From: Acidaminococcaceae bacterium | Lineage (GTDB): Bacteria > Bacillota > Negativicutes > Acidaminococcales > Acidaminococcaceae | NCBI GenBank assembly: GCA_022653215.1 | Contig: JALCSJ010000028.1 | Span: forward strand, 1-17,115 | Length of the DNA: 17,115 nt | Reading direction: 5' to 3' | In this document: piece after piece, positions 7,028 to 14,069 of the stretch | Position numbering within the stretch: position 1 is the first letter of the stretch | Layout of the letters: each line of letters starts with the position of its first letter | The notes under the pieces: generated by a model | Databases searched by the model: none | Told to the model about the DNA's origin: nothing | The model's input: the letters and a program-made list of their open reading frames with translations, nothing else | Made by a program: the position numbers and the translations under genes

Positions 7028-8889
7028 GTAGTATAGGTCAGGAAGAATACACCAGAAAAAAAGATAATAAGAAAAGAATAAGGGTGCTATTTGAAATTAT
7101 TGCTTTGGTCTTAATGGCCTATGCTATAATTACCAATTTGTTTATTTTTGCCAAATATAAACCTTATGATAGAACCAAGACTCCTTTGTCTGCTAATGGG
7201 GGCTTTGTTGCTTTGTCTTATTTCGGCGTGGATAGAATCGGAAATAAAACTCTGATTGGTCAGGATCAGTTGCAACATCATATGGAAGTCCTGAAAAAGC
7301 AGGGTTATGTAACGATTACCCAACAAGATGTTATAGACTATTATACAAAAGACAAAGCTTTGCCTAAAAAAGCGCTTTTCCTGCTTTTTGAAGACGGTCG
7401 GCGTGATACAGCAATCTTTGCAGAAAAAAGCATGGAAAAATTTAATTATGCAGGGACTTTGTTTACCTATGCAAATAAATTAAAAACAAATGACCCGAAA
7501 TTTGTTACACCAAGCGATATGAAAAGTTTGGCTGCTACCGGGTTTTGGGAAATGGGTACCAATGGTTATCGTCTGCATTTTATTAATGTCTTTGACAGGT
7601 ACGATAATTACCTGGGGGATATGAATCCTTTATTGCATTCTATGCTGCAGCCGGTATTGGGACGTAAATATAATCACTATTTAATGGATTATCTGAGAGA
7701 TGACAAAGGTTATCCTCTGGAAAGTTATCAGGCCATGAAGAACAGAATAAGTTTTGATTATGAAAAACTCAGGGACGTATATACAGATAAAATGGGCTAT
7801 GTCCCCCAAGCTTATGTTCTAATGCATGCTAATACAGGTATGTTCGGAAATAATCACAAAGTTAGCGATGTGAATGGCTATTGGATTCAAAAACTTTTTC
7901 AAATGAATTTTAACAGAGAAGGTTATTCCTATAACGATAGACAAAGCTCTATTTATGATTTAACCAGAATGCAGCCTCAAGCGTACTGGCCGGCTAATCA
8001 TCTTTTAATGCGTATTAAGCATGACCAGACAGAAGCAATTCAGTTTGAGCCGGGAGACACAAGTCGCCAAAAGGTATGGGAGACACTGGCCGGTGCTTCA
8101 GAAATTCGTTTAGACCAGATTATTCTAACTACGGATCCCCAAAAAGATGGGCGTATGTTTTTGAAAAATGGTCAAAACTATAAAGATTTTAGTCTGACAA
8201 CTGTGCTCAAGGGTAATGCCTTTGGTCAGCAGAAAGTATGGCTGCGTTCTGACAAAGATTTCCGCACCGGTATTGTGGTTAGTCTGGTCAATGGACAATT
8301 ATTGGTTGACGAAGTAAGTAATGGCAAAGCAAAAAATCTGCAAAAGCTTGATTTGGATAAATTTGACGGAATTGAGCCGATATCTATAGACCAAGACAAA
8401 CAAAATGTAGTAGAAAAAGACCTGGAGACTTTGACTAGATATGCGCCTAATACAGAGCAGGCTAAGTTAAATCTGGGCAGATTACAAGCTGAAATGCAAG
8501 CTCAGCCCAAAACTATTGCCGAAGGAGCAAAACCCTATAAAGATACACTCAGCTATCACAGCCGGGCAGATCGGCAGTTACAGATTGTTCTTAAAGGTGA
8601 TACTCTTAACGTAATACTGGATAATAAACCGGCATTACAGAATGTAAAAGTAAGTAATCAAAGGGCCGGTGGCATTGGCCTGCAGGCTGTATGGGGCGGT
8701 TACGGCTGGAGCCAGCGAAATTTGGCTGATGATGTGTATGATGGGGTTTTTGAAAAAGTAAAAATTACCGATGTTGATGATAAAGCTAAAATATTATATG
8801 ATAATAGTTACACCGGCTGGACAAAAGTGCGTTTTGAATTACAAAAAGTTTGGGAGAAAATTTTGAACTTTGCCCTGACATATTTGTAA
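7024..8889 (+). CDS. Membrane-anchored protein with degenerate PgaB-like deacetylase module and unknown beta-rich C-terminal region
   Basis: ATGA at 7024 couples its translation to the synthase stop. The 621-residue protein has a basic N terminus and one membrane anchor (about 20-43), so the bulk is extracytoplasmic. Residues 58-190 follow the layout of PgaB/IcaB-type CE4 domains: LSYFGV in place of the usual LxYHxI, a helix with HHMEVLKKQGYVTIT, then LLFEDGRRDT (120-129) where TFDDG is expected, and EMGTNGYRLH (176-185) where GSHxxxH is expected. The first metal Asp is Glu and the first metal His is Asn, so activity is doubtful. Residues about 260-600 contain DTSRQKVWETLAGASEIRLDQ and repeated short beta strands ending near GGIGLQAVWGGYG, which suggest a jelly-roll carbohydrate-binding fold, but I do not recognise the family. 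The gene probably helps the synthase or binds the nascent polymer. It is not a standard PgaD-like partner. Confidence 0.7.
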   Translation: MSSIGQEEYTRKKDNKKRIRVLFEIIALVLMAYAIITNLFIFAKYKPYDRTKTPLSANGGFVALSYFGVDRIGNKTLIGQDQLQHHMEVLKKQGYVTITQQDVIDYYTKDKALPKKALFLLFEDGRRDTAIFAEKSMEKFNYAGTLFTYANKLKTNDPKFVTPSDMKSLAATGFWEMGTNGYRLHFINVFDRYDNYLGDMNPLLHSMLQPVLGRKYNHYLMDYLRDDKGYPLESYQAMKNRISFDYEKLRDVYTDKMGYVPQAYVLMHANTGMFGNNHKVSDVNGYWIQKLFQMNFNREGYSYNDRQSSIYDLTRMQPQAYWPANHLLMRIKHDQTEAIQFEPGDTSRQKVWETLAGASEIRLDQIILTTDPQKDGRMFLKNGQNYKDFSLTTVLKGNAFGQQKVWLRSDKDFRTGIVVSLVNGQLLVDEVSNGKAKNLQKLDLDKFDGIEPISIDQDKQNVVEKDLETLTRYAPNTEQAKLNLGRLQAEMQAQPKTIAEGAKPYKDTLSYHSRADRQLQIVLKGDTLNVILDNKPALQNVKVSNQRAGGIGLQAVWGGYGWSQRNLADDVYDGVFEKVKITDVDDKAKILYDNSYTGWTKVRFELQKVWEKILNFALTYL

Positions 8890-8928
8890 AAACATGATGC
8901 TGGAAACTGTTAAATAAGACAAGGATGA

Positions 8929-9939
8929 ATGAGTGCAATCATGAAGAAAACGAAAAAAAATTGTCTGAGTATACTATGTTTAGCCTTGACAATAGTAATT
9001 TTTGGCGGAATTTACGTAAAAAACAGAGCAGGGGCAGCAGTGACACAATATGCTTGGGTTGCGTATTGGGACGCAGACAGCGGTATTGAAGAACTTGACA
9101 GAGAAAAAAACAACCTGGCAGGAGTTAGTGTTTTTGCTCTTAATTTTGATGAGCATGGTAAATTTGTTTACCCCCGGGAGTGGAAGAAATTAAACGATGC
9201 TGTGACTAAAACGGGAGTTGGCAATAAATATTTAACCGTAGTTAATGATGTTTTTTCTACCAAGGGCAGGACTTTTCCTAAAGACCTAAAGGTACTGAAA
9301 CTATTGTTTAGGGATGAAAAAACATCTTTAAATCATGTGACAGAATTAATCAAAGAAACTAAAAAAGGTGGATATGACGGATTGGAAATAGACTATGAAG
9401 GTCTATGGAAAGATCCGGACTTGGTGAAAAAATACCAACTGTTTCTCCAACAATTGGCGGCAGAAAGTGCGAAGGCAAATCTGCCGGTGCGAATTATTTT
9501 AGAGCCATCGGCATCTTTTGGCCAGATTAATTGGCCCCAGGGACCGGAATATGTTGTGATGCTTTACAATCTCTATGGTACTCATAGCACACAAGACGGA
9601 CCCAAAGCCAATGCCTTATTTATAGCTAAAACAATCCTAAGCATGAGCTATTTGCCGGAAAATAAAGGTGTGGCCTTTTCTCTGGGAGGATGCAGATGGT
9701 TAGATGGCAGTAAAGGAGTGTTCCTTAGCACTGCAGAGGTCAGGGGACTGGATAAATATAAAAAAGGAGAGCCTATCAGAGATGCTATAAGCCATGCCAT
9801 GCATTTTACCTATGAGAAAGCAGGAAAAACAGGGGTGTGCTGGTATGCTGATACTGAGACTTTACGTTACTGGACCAGTATTGCCAAGACACTGGGCATC
9901 AAAAAAATATTCTTATGGCGACTGGGACACAATTTTTAA
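8929..9939 (+). CDS. GH18-like glycoside hydrolase, last gene of the polysaccharide operon
   Basis: The 336-residue protein has a basic start, a hydrophobic segment (about 12-30) and a possible signal cleavage after AGAA, so it is exported or anchored. The fold is that of a GH18 TIM barrel: YDGLEIDYEG (149-158) matches the family DxxDxDxE motif with Asp150, Glu153 in place of the second Asp, Asp155 and the catalytic acid Glu157. VVMLYNLYG fits the later Met/Tyr strand, and the end IFLWRLG fits the last barrel strand with its conserved Trp. GH18 enzymes cleave beta-1,4 N-acetylglucosamine chains by substrate-assisted catalysis using the N-acetyl group, so it could trim or release a partly acetylated polymer made by the upstream synthase. 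The start is uncertain: ATG 8929 has AAGGA very close, while ATG 8941 gives a cleaner signal peptide. A 39-bp gap follows the preceding gene. Confidence 0.78.
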   Translation: MSAIMKKTKKNCLSILCLALTIVIFGGIYVKNRAGAAVTQYAWVAYWDADSGIEELDREKNNLAGVSVFALNFDEHGKFVYPREWKKLNDAVTKTGVGNKYLTVVNDVFSTKGRTFPKDLKVLKLLFRDEKTSLNHVTELIKETKKGGYDGLEIDYEGLWKDPDLVKKYQLFLQQLAAESAKANLPVRIILEPSASFGQINWPQGPEYVVMLYNLYGTHSTQDGPKANALFIAKTILSMSYLPENKGVAFSLGGCRWLDGSKGVFLSTAEVRGLDKYKKGEPIRDAISHAMHFTYEKAGKTGVCWYADTETLRYWTSIAKTLGIKKIFLWRLGHNF

Positions 9940-9959
9940 GTATGAACACAGTACTTAAA
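9935..9959 (+). repeat. Inverted repeat overlapping the GH18 stop codon
   Basis: TTTAAGTA (9935-9942) and TACTTAAA (9952-9959) pair perfectly over 8 bp with a nine-base loop and include the TAA stop. The stem is AT-rich and lacks a T tail. It may protect the 3' end of the message or be incidental. Confidence 0.3.
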
Positions 9960-9979
9960 TATTAGAGACAAGAAATTTT

Positions 9980-10024
9980 ATGAACTTTTAAACCTTAATT
10001 GGCTTGAAAGTTCATTATTTTTTG
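9980..10024 (+). terminator. Candidate terminator of the polysaccharide operon
   Basis: A 9-bp stem ATGAACTTT/AAAGTTCAT (9980-9988/10007-10015) encloses an 18-base loop with a small inner CC/GG pairing and is followed by TATTTTTTG. The large loop and AT-rich stem make it weaker than the tRNA terminator. Confidence 0.6.
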
Positions 10025-10084
10025 TTTAAGACGTTACAAAACACAAAGTATACAAAAAACTTTCAAGAAATTTGTAATTTTTAC

Positions 10085-10113
10085 TTGAAAATAAAGAAAA
10101 ACTTATATACAAT
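10085..10113 (+). promoter_or_regulatory. Promoter of pyruvate carboxylase
   Basis: TTGAAA (10085-10090), a 17-base spacer and TACAAT (10108-10113) form a good sigma-A promoter, with a start near 10120 and a leader of about 42 bases before the ATG at 10162. No riboswitch or attenuator fits in so short a leader. Confidence 0.68.
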
Positions 10114-10161
10114 ATAACACGTAACTTCGAACTTTAACTATTTATGAGGGGGCTTTATTCA

Positions 10162-13100
10162 ATGAAGAAAATTAAAAGCGTACTGGTTGCTAACCGGGGA
10201 GAAATCGCTATTCGTGTTTTTCGTGCCTGCAATGAATTGGGCATTAGAACCGTAGCTATTTACTCAAAAGAAGATGCATTATCCATGCATCGCAATAAAG
10301 CTGATGAAGCTTATTTGGTTGGCAAAGATAAAAGCCCTACAGATGCTTATCTGGATATTGACGATATTATCCGGATTGCCAAGGAACACGAAGTAGACGC
10401 TATTCATCCCGGCTATGGTTTCCTTTCGGAAAACAGTGATTTAGCAAAACGCTGTGCGGAAGAAGGCATCATTTTTATCGGGCCTCGTATTGAACATTTG
10501 ATTATGTTCGGTGATAAAATCAATGCCCGTTTACAAGCACAGGCTGCCGGTATTTCCATGATTCCCGGCAATACCAGTCCGGTTCAGAGTCTGGAGGAAG
10601 TTAAAGAATTTGCCAAAGAATATGGCTATCCCATTATGATTAAAGCCGTTAACGGCGGCGGCGGACGTGGTATGCGTGTTGTTTATTCAGATGACAAATT
10701 AGCTGACGCTTACAGCATGGCCAAAAGCGAAGCTAAAAAAGCTTTTGGTAATGATGCTATTTATCTGGAAAAATACGTGGAGAATCCTAAACACATAGAA
10801 GTGCAGATTATCGGTGATAACTATGGCAATATAGTTCATCTATACGAACGTGATTGTTCTGTCCAAAGGCGTCATCAGAAATTAGTAGAAATTGCTCCGG
10901 CTTTTTCTTTGAGTCCTGAATTCCGCAAGAGAATCTGTGATGCGGCTGTTAAGCTTATGACCAAGGTTAAATACGTAAGCGCCGGTACTGTGGAATTTTT
11001 GGCTACTAGGGACGAAAAGTTTTATTTTATAGAAGTTAATCCAAGAATTCAGGTTGAGCATACAGTAACGGAAATGATTACCGGTATTGATATTGTACAA
11101 ACTCAAATTAAAATTGCCGAAGGTTATGAACTGCACAGCGCAGAAATAGGTATTCCCGAACAGGATAAAATCGATTGTCACGGACATGCTATTCAGTGCC
11201 GTATTACCACTGAAGACCCTGCTAATAATTTTATGCCTGATACCGGTAAACTGATTGCTTATCGCAGCGGTGGCGGTTTTGGGGTGCGTCTGGACGGCGG
11301 CAATGCTTATACCGGCAGTATTATTACTCCTTATTATGATTCCTTGTTGGTTAAGGCTACTACTTGGGGTTTGACTCATGAAATAGCTATTTCTAAAATG
11401 CTCCGCTGTCTGAAAGAATTTCGTATCAGAGGTGTTAAGACCAATATCCTGTTCCTGGAAAATGTTTTGCAGCATCAGGATTTTATTGACGGGTCTTACG
11501 ATACAGGCTTTGTGGACAAAAACACAGAACTCTTTATTTTCCCCAAGACCAAAGACCGTGGCACTAAGCTGCTGCACTATATTGCAGACGTTACGGTTAA
11601 CGGTTACGGTACAGGCGGACCGCAACCTAAACCTAACTTTGTGCCATTGAAAATGCCTGTTTACCAAAAAGGGGCAATGCCCAATGGAACCAAGCAAATC
11701 CTGGATGCTAAAGGTCCGGAAGGATTGGCTAAATGGGTACAGGAACAAAAAGAAGTTCTTTTTACAGATACGACTTTCCGTGATGCTCATCAGTCTTTGT
11801 TTGCTACCAGACTGCGGACGGCGGATATGCTGCGCGTAACAGAACAGACTGCAGCCAAGCTGCCCAATTTATTTTCTTTTGAATGCTGGGGTGGTGCTAC
11901 TTTTGATGTAGCTTATCGGTTCTTGTATGAAAGTCCTTGGGAAAGACTCAGGGAAATGCGGGCCAAAGCTCCTAATATTTTGTTCCAGATGCTGGTTCGT
12001 GGTGCCAATGCTGTTGGTTATACCAGTTATCCGGATAATGTAGTTAAAGAATTTATTAAATTGGCGGCTGCAAACGGCGTAGATGTGTTCAGAATTTTTG
12101 ATAGTCTTAATGGTTTATCTAATATGCGTTTATCCATAGATACCGTCCGGGAATGCAACAAAGTAGCAGAGGTGGCCTTCTGTTATACGGGGGATATTCT
12201 TGATAAGACAAGAACAAAATATGATTTAGCTTACTATGTAAATCTGGCTAAAGAATTAGAAAAAGCCGGTGCCAATATTATTGCCATTAAAGATATGGCC
12301 GGGTTAATAAAACCGGAAGCAGCTTATGCTTTGATTTCAGCTCTAAAAGATGCCGTAGACCTGCCTATTCATCTCCATACTCACAGCCTTAGCGGCAATG
12401 CTATTTATACCTATGCTAAAGCTATTGATGCAGGAGTGGATATTGTAGATGTGGCTATGTCAGCTATGAGCGGCGGCACTAGCCAGCCTAGCAGCGCCAG
12501 CTTGTACTACGCTTTGGAAGGCAATCCCCGCCAACCGAAACTGGACGTTAACGCATTGAATGAGTTGTCCCATTACTGGGAAACAGTACGTCCTTATTAC
12601 AAGGCTGCAGATAAAACAGAATCAGCACCTAACCCGGAAGTTTATTTACATGAAATGCCCGGTGGCCAATATACAAATCTTAAGCAGCAGACCATAGCTT
12701 TAGGCCTCATGGACAAATGGGAAGACGTTAAGGTGATGTACCATAAGGTCAACATGATGTTTGGAGATATAATCAAGGTTACTCCTTCTTCTAAGATTGT
12801 AGGGGATATGGCACTATTTATGGTGCAGAACAAATTGACAGAAGAGGATATTTACAATAAAGGGGCAGAACTTGATTTTCCTGCTTCTGTGGTGGGATTC
12901 TTTGGAGGCAGTATTGGCGTGCCTTATCAAGGTTTCCCTGAAAAACTTCAAAAGATTATTCTCAAGGGTAAAGAGCCACAACTAGGCCGGCCCGGAGATT
13001 ATCTACCGCCGATGGATTTTGCTGCTGTAAAAAAGCATTTGGCAGATGAGGGCTCAGCAGCAACTCCTGAGGCAATATCTTCTTCCTGTTTGTATCCGAA

Positions 13101-13599
13101 AGTTTATGACGATTGGATCAGCATCAGAAAAGAATTTGGAGATTTAGCAGTATTAGATACGCCTACTTTCTTTTTCGGTCTCAAACCCGGCGAAGAAATT
13201 CATGTAACTATCGAACAAGGCAAGATGCTGATTATTAAATTAATCAATATCAGCAAGCCGGACAAAAACGGTATGCGTACTGTGACCTTTGAGTTTAACG
13301 GGGCACAAAGGGAAGTAGAAGTCAAAGACAAGCAGACCAAGGTAACAGGAAAAGTAGCTGTGAAAGCAGACAAGGATAATCCCGGTGATGTAGGGGCTAC
13401 TTTGTCAGGTACAGTTGTTAAGGTACTGGTACAAAAAGGCCAGCATGTGGCCAAGGGTGAGTCGTTAATAGTAACGGAAGCCATGAAGATGGAAACCACT
13501 CTTACTGCACCTATTGACGGTATTGTCGATGAAATTTTGGCAGCTCAAGGCAGCCGTATTGAAAGCGGCGACTGCTTAATTAAAATCAGCGTGTGCTAA
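10162..13599 (+). CDS. pyc: Pyruvate carboxylase, single-chain
   Basis: The 1145-residue enzyme carboxylates pyruvate to oxaloacetate using ATP, bicarbonate and biotin in the cytoplasm. The N-terminal biotin carboxylase part starts VLVANRGEIAIRVFRAC and contains the ATP-grasp glycine loop NGGGGRGMRV, KHIEVQIIGD, the RDCSVQRRHQK stretch and EVNPRIQVEHT. The carboxyltransferase barrel (from about residue 530) begins FTDTTFRDAHQSLFATR and includes AIKDMAGL and the metal-binding HLHTHSLSG. The C-terminal biotinyl domain has EAMKMET with the biotin-accepting Lys at about residue 1109. All domains are present and the length matches alpha-type single-chain enzymes. I chose ATG 10162 because AGGGGG (10147-10152) lies nine bases upstream; an in-frame ATG at 10144 would put that ribosome binding site inside the gene. 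In succinate/propionate-forming anaerobes the enzyme feeds the reductive TCA branch. It is monocistronic, with its own promoter and a downstream hairpin. Confidence 0.97.
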   Translation: MKKIKSVLVANRGEIAIRVFRACNELGIRTVAIYSKEDALSMHRNKADEAYLVGKDKSPTDAYLDIDDIIRIAKEHEVDAIHPGYGFLSENSDLAKRCAEEGIIFIGPRIEHLIMFGDKINARLQAQAAGISMIPGNTSPVQSLEEVKEFAKEYGYPIMIKAVNGGGGRGMRVVYSDDKLADAYSMAKSEAKKAFGNDAIYLEKYVENPKHIEVQIIGDNYGNIVHLYERDCSVQRRHQKLVEIAPAFSLSPEFRKRICDAAVKLMTKVKYVSAGTVEFLATRDEKFYFIEVNPRIQVEHTVTEMITGIDIVQTQIKIAEGYELHSAEIGIPEQDKIDCHGHAIQCRITTEDPANNFMPDTGKLIAYRSGGGFGVRLDGGNAYTGSIITPYYDSLLVKATTWGLTHEIAISKMLRCLKEFRIRGVKTNILFLENVLQHQDFIDGSYDTGFVDKNTELFIFPKTKDRGTKLLHYIADVTVNGYGTGGPQPKPNFVPLKMPVYQKGAMPNGTKQILDAKGPEGLAKWVQEQKEVLFTDTTFRDAHQSLFATRLRTADMLRVTEQTAAKLPNLFSFECWGGATFDVAYRFLYESPWERLREMRAKAPNILFQMLVRGANAVGYTSYPDNVVKEFIKLAAANGVDVFRIFDSLNGLSNMRLSIDTVRECNKVAEVAFCYTGDILDKTRTKYDLAYYVNLAKELEKAGANIIAIKDMAGLIKPEAAYALISALKDAVDLPIHLHTHSLSGNAIYTYAKAIDAGVDIVDVAMSAMSGGTSQPSSASLYYALEGNPRQPKLDVNALNELSHYWETVRPYYKAADKTESAPNPEVYLHEMPGGQYTNLKQQTIALGLMDKWEDVKVMYHKVNMMFGDIIKVTPSSKIVGDMALFMVQNKLTEEDIYNKGAELDFPASVVGFFGGSIGVPYQGFPEKLQKIILKGKEPQLGRPGDYLPPMDFAAVKKHLADEGSAATPEAISSSCLYPKVYDDWISIRKEFGDLAVLDTPTFFFGLKPGEEIHVTIEQGKMLIIKLINISKPDKNGMRTVTFEFNGAQREVEVKDKQTKVTGKVAVKADKDNPGDVGATLSGTVVKVLVQKGQHVAKGESLIVTEAMKMETTLTAPIDGIVDEILAAQGSRIESGDCLIKISVC

Positions 13600-13620
13600 A
13601 CCACACACTGTCGGACACGA

Positions 13621-13663
13621 AAGTGCCTCTAAAGCAAGGAAATACCTTGCTCTAGAGGCACTT
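13621..13663. terminator. Strong hairpin after pyc, terminator-like but without a T tract
   Basis: AAGTGCCTCTA (13621-13631) pairs with TAGAGGCACTT (13653-13663), then, after one A/C mismatch, AGCAAGG (13633-13639) pairs with CCTTGCT (13645-13651) around an AAATA loop. This is an 18-bp stem, the most stable in the window apart from the one in the lipoprotein gene. Neither flank has a proper T run, so it may end transcription poorly, protect the pyc 3' end, or shield the toxin gene from read-through. Confidence 0.5.
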
Positions 13664-13768
13664 GTTATGCTAGTATAAATACGTTGAGGTGGTGTCCTCT
13701 TACGCAAAAAACTGTGTGCTTTTTGCTGCGGAATATCAGTAACACTGAATTCTGAGGAGGTGATGTTT

Positions 13769-13879
13769 ATGAGTGATTATGAATTATTTATCGTCTTTCT
13801 GGCGATACAATCCATAATTGTGGGTTTAATACTTAAGTGTATTGATCTGGCTTTTAAACAAAAAGACAACTGCCCCTAA
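13769..13879 (+). CDS. Small hydrophobic toxin of a type I toxin-antitoxin system (Hol_Tox/Fst-like)
   Basis: The 36-residue peptide reads MSDYELFIVFLAIQSIIVGL and then ILKCIDLAFKQKDNCP. It has one membrane helix (about 6-22) and a short basic-polar tail, the layout of the putative holin-like toxins and other Fst/TxpA-type peptides that depolarise membranes when overproduced. A very strong ribosome binding site AGGAGG (13755-13760) lies eight bases before ATG 13769; an in-frame ATG at 13763 is only two bases from it. The leader contains a small hairpin GCAAAAA/TTTTTGC (13704-13710/13720-13726). The 3' end of the message overlaps a convergent antisense RNA from codon 30 onward, which explains how the toxin would be kept silent. 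A possible -10 TATAAA (13674-13679) lacks a good -35 box. Assignment rests on size, topology, ribosome binding site and antisense RNA rather than on strong sequence identity. Confidence 0.72.
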   Translation: MSDYELFIVFLAIQSIIVGLILKCIDLAFKQKDNCP

Positions 13880-13902
13880 CCCAAAGGAATAGCAGTTGTC
13901 TT
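13856..13902 (-). terminator. Terminator of the antisense RNA, with the stem shared by the toxin message
   Basis: On the minus strand, AAGACAACTGC (13902-13892) pairs with GCAGTTGTCTT (13873-13863) over 11 bp around an 18-base loop, followed by TTTTTGTTT. On the plus strand the same stem begins in the last toxin codons but has only TT after it, so termination there should be weaker. Confidence 0.75.
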
Positions 13903-13941
13903 ATGCAATTCTGCGGAAGGGGTATCACTACCTCAACCTTT
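13858..13941 (-). ncRNA. Antisense RNA antitoxin
   Basis: A minus-strand RNA of about 84 bases is predicted from a start near 13941, about seven bases after the -10 box, to the T run of the minus-strand terminator. It contains no plausible open reading frame with a ribosome binding site. It is complementary to the last seven codons and the 3' untranslated part of the toxin message, so it should pair there and block translation or lead to decay, as convergent antitoxins of the Fst, TxpA/RatA and BsrG/SR4 type do. Ends are predicted, not measured. Confidence 0.68.
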
Positions 13942-13945
13942 TTTT
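13917..13945 (+). terminator. Weak plus-strand terminator after the toxin gene
   Basis: AAGG and GGTA (13917-13924) pair with TACC (13929-13932) and CCTT (13937-13940) with a four-base bulge, and seven T residues (13939-13945) follow. It would end the toxin message after it has read across the antisense gene. The broken stem makes this tentative. Confidence 0.4.
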
Positions 13946-13947
13946 AT

Positions 13948-13976
13948 ATTGTATCACAATATGGCTAACCTGCCAA
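13948..13976 (-). promoter_or_regulatory. Promoter of the antisense RNA
   Basis: On the minus strand, TTGGCA (13976-13971), a 17-base spacer and TACAAT (13953-13948) give a strong sigma-A promoter. It is much better than anything seen for the toxin, as expected if the antitoxin RNA must be in excess. Confidence 0.75.
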
Positions 13977-14024
13977 GAAAAATAATGGTGTTAAGTCACA
14001 TCTCAAATTAAAAATTTTATACAC

Positions 14025-14048
14025 TTATTAGTATATAACGTATATAAT
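14025..14048 (+). promoter_or_regulatory. Flavodoxin promoter region with a tandem 9-base repeat
   Basis: TATAAT (14043-14048) is a perfect -10 box, but no good -35 box lies 16-18 bases upstream. Two near-identical units, GTATATAAC (14031-14039) and GTATATAAT (14040-14048), lie in tandem and with TTATTA (14025-14030) make a partial palindrome. This may be an activator- or repressor-controlled promoter; the regulator is not in the window. Confidence 0.45.
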
Positions 14049-14069
14049 AGACCAAAAGAGGTGCTTACA

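Larger units (their letters stand above)
13683..13937. repeat. Imperfect inverted repeat bracketing the type I toxin-antitoxin module
   Basis: The left arm (13683-13706) and the reverse complement of the right arm (13912-13937) match at about 20 of 24 positions with one 2-base gap. Both begin GTTGAGGT, followed by A or G and GTG, and end CGCA. The arms lie where the toxin message and the antisense RNA should begin, so both RNAs carry nearly the same 5' sequence. No transposase or clear target duplication is seen. Confidence 0.6.

Noticed and set aside
1130..9939. Calling the operon pgaABCD
   Set aside because: The barrel lacks visible TPR repeats, the synthase motifs are closer to HAS/NodC, there is no PgaD-like protein and the hydrolase is GH18-like; the resemblance is functional rather than one-to-one.
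10144..10161. ATG 10144 as start of pyruvate carboxylase
   Set aside because: It would place the only good ribosome binding site (10147-10152) inside the gene; ATG 10162 matches the family's usual N terminus.
10882..11790. A 302-codon open frame on the minus strand
   Set aside because: It lies wholly inside the biotin carboxylase/carboxyltransferase coding region of pyc, has low-complexity residue use and matches no family pattern; it is a shadow of pyc codon bias.
13763..13768. ATG 13763 as start of the toxin
   Set aside because: Only two bases separate it from AGGAGG, too close for initiation; ATG 13769 has eight.
13683..13937. Insertion sequence or MITE
   Set aside because: The arms are imperfect, no transposase or clear target duplication is visible and the interior is explained by a toxin-antitoxin module; kept only as a question in the findings.
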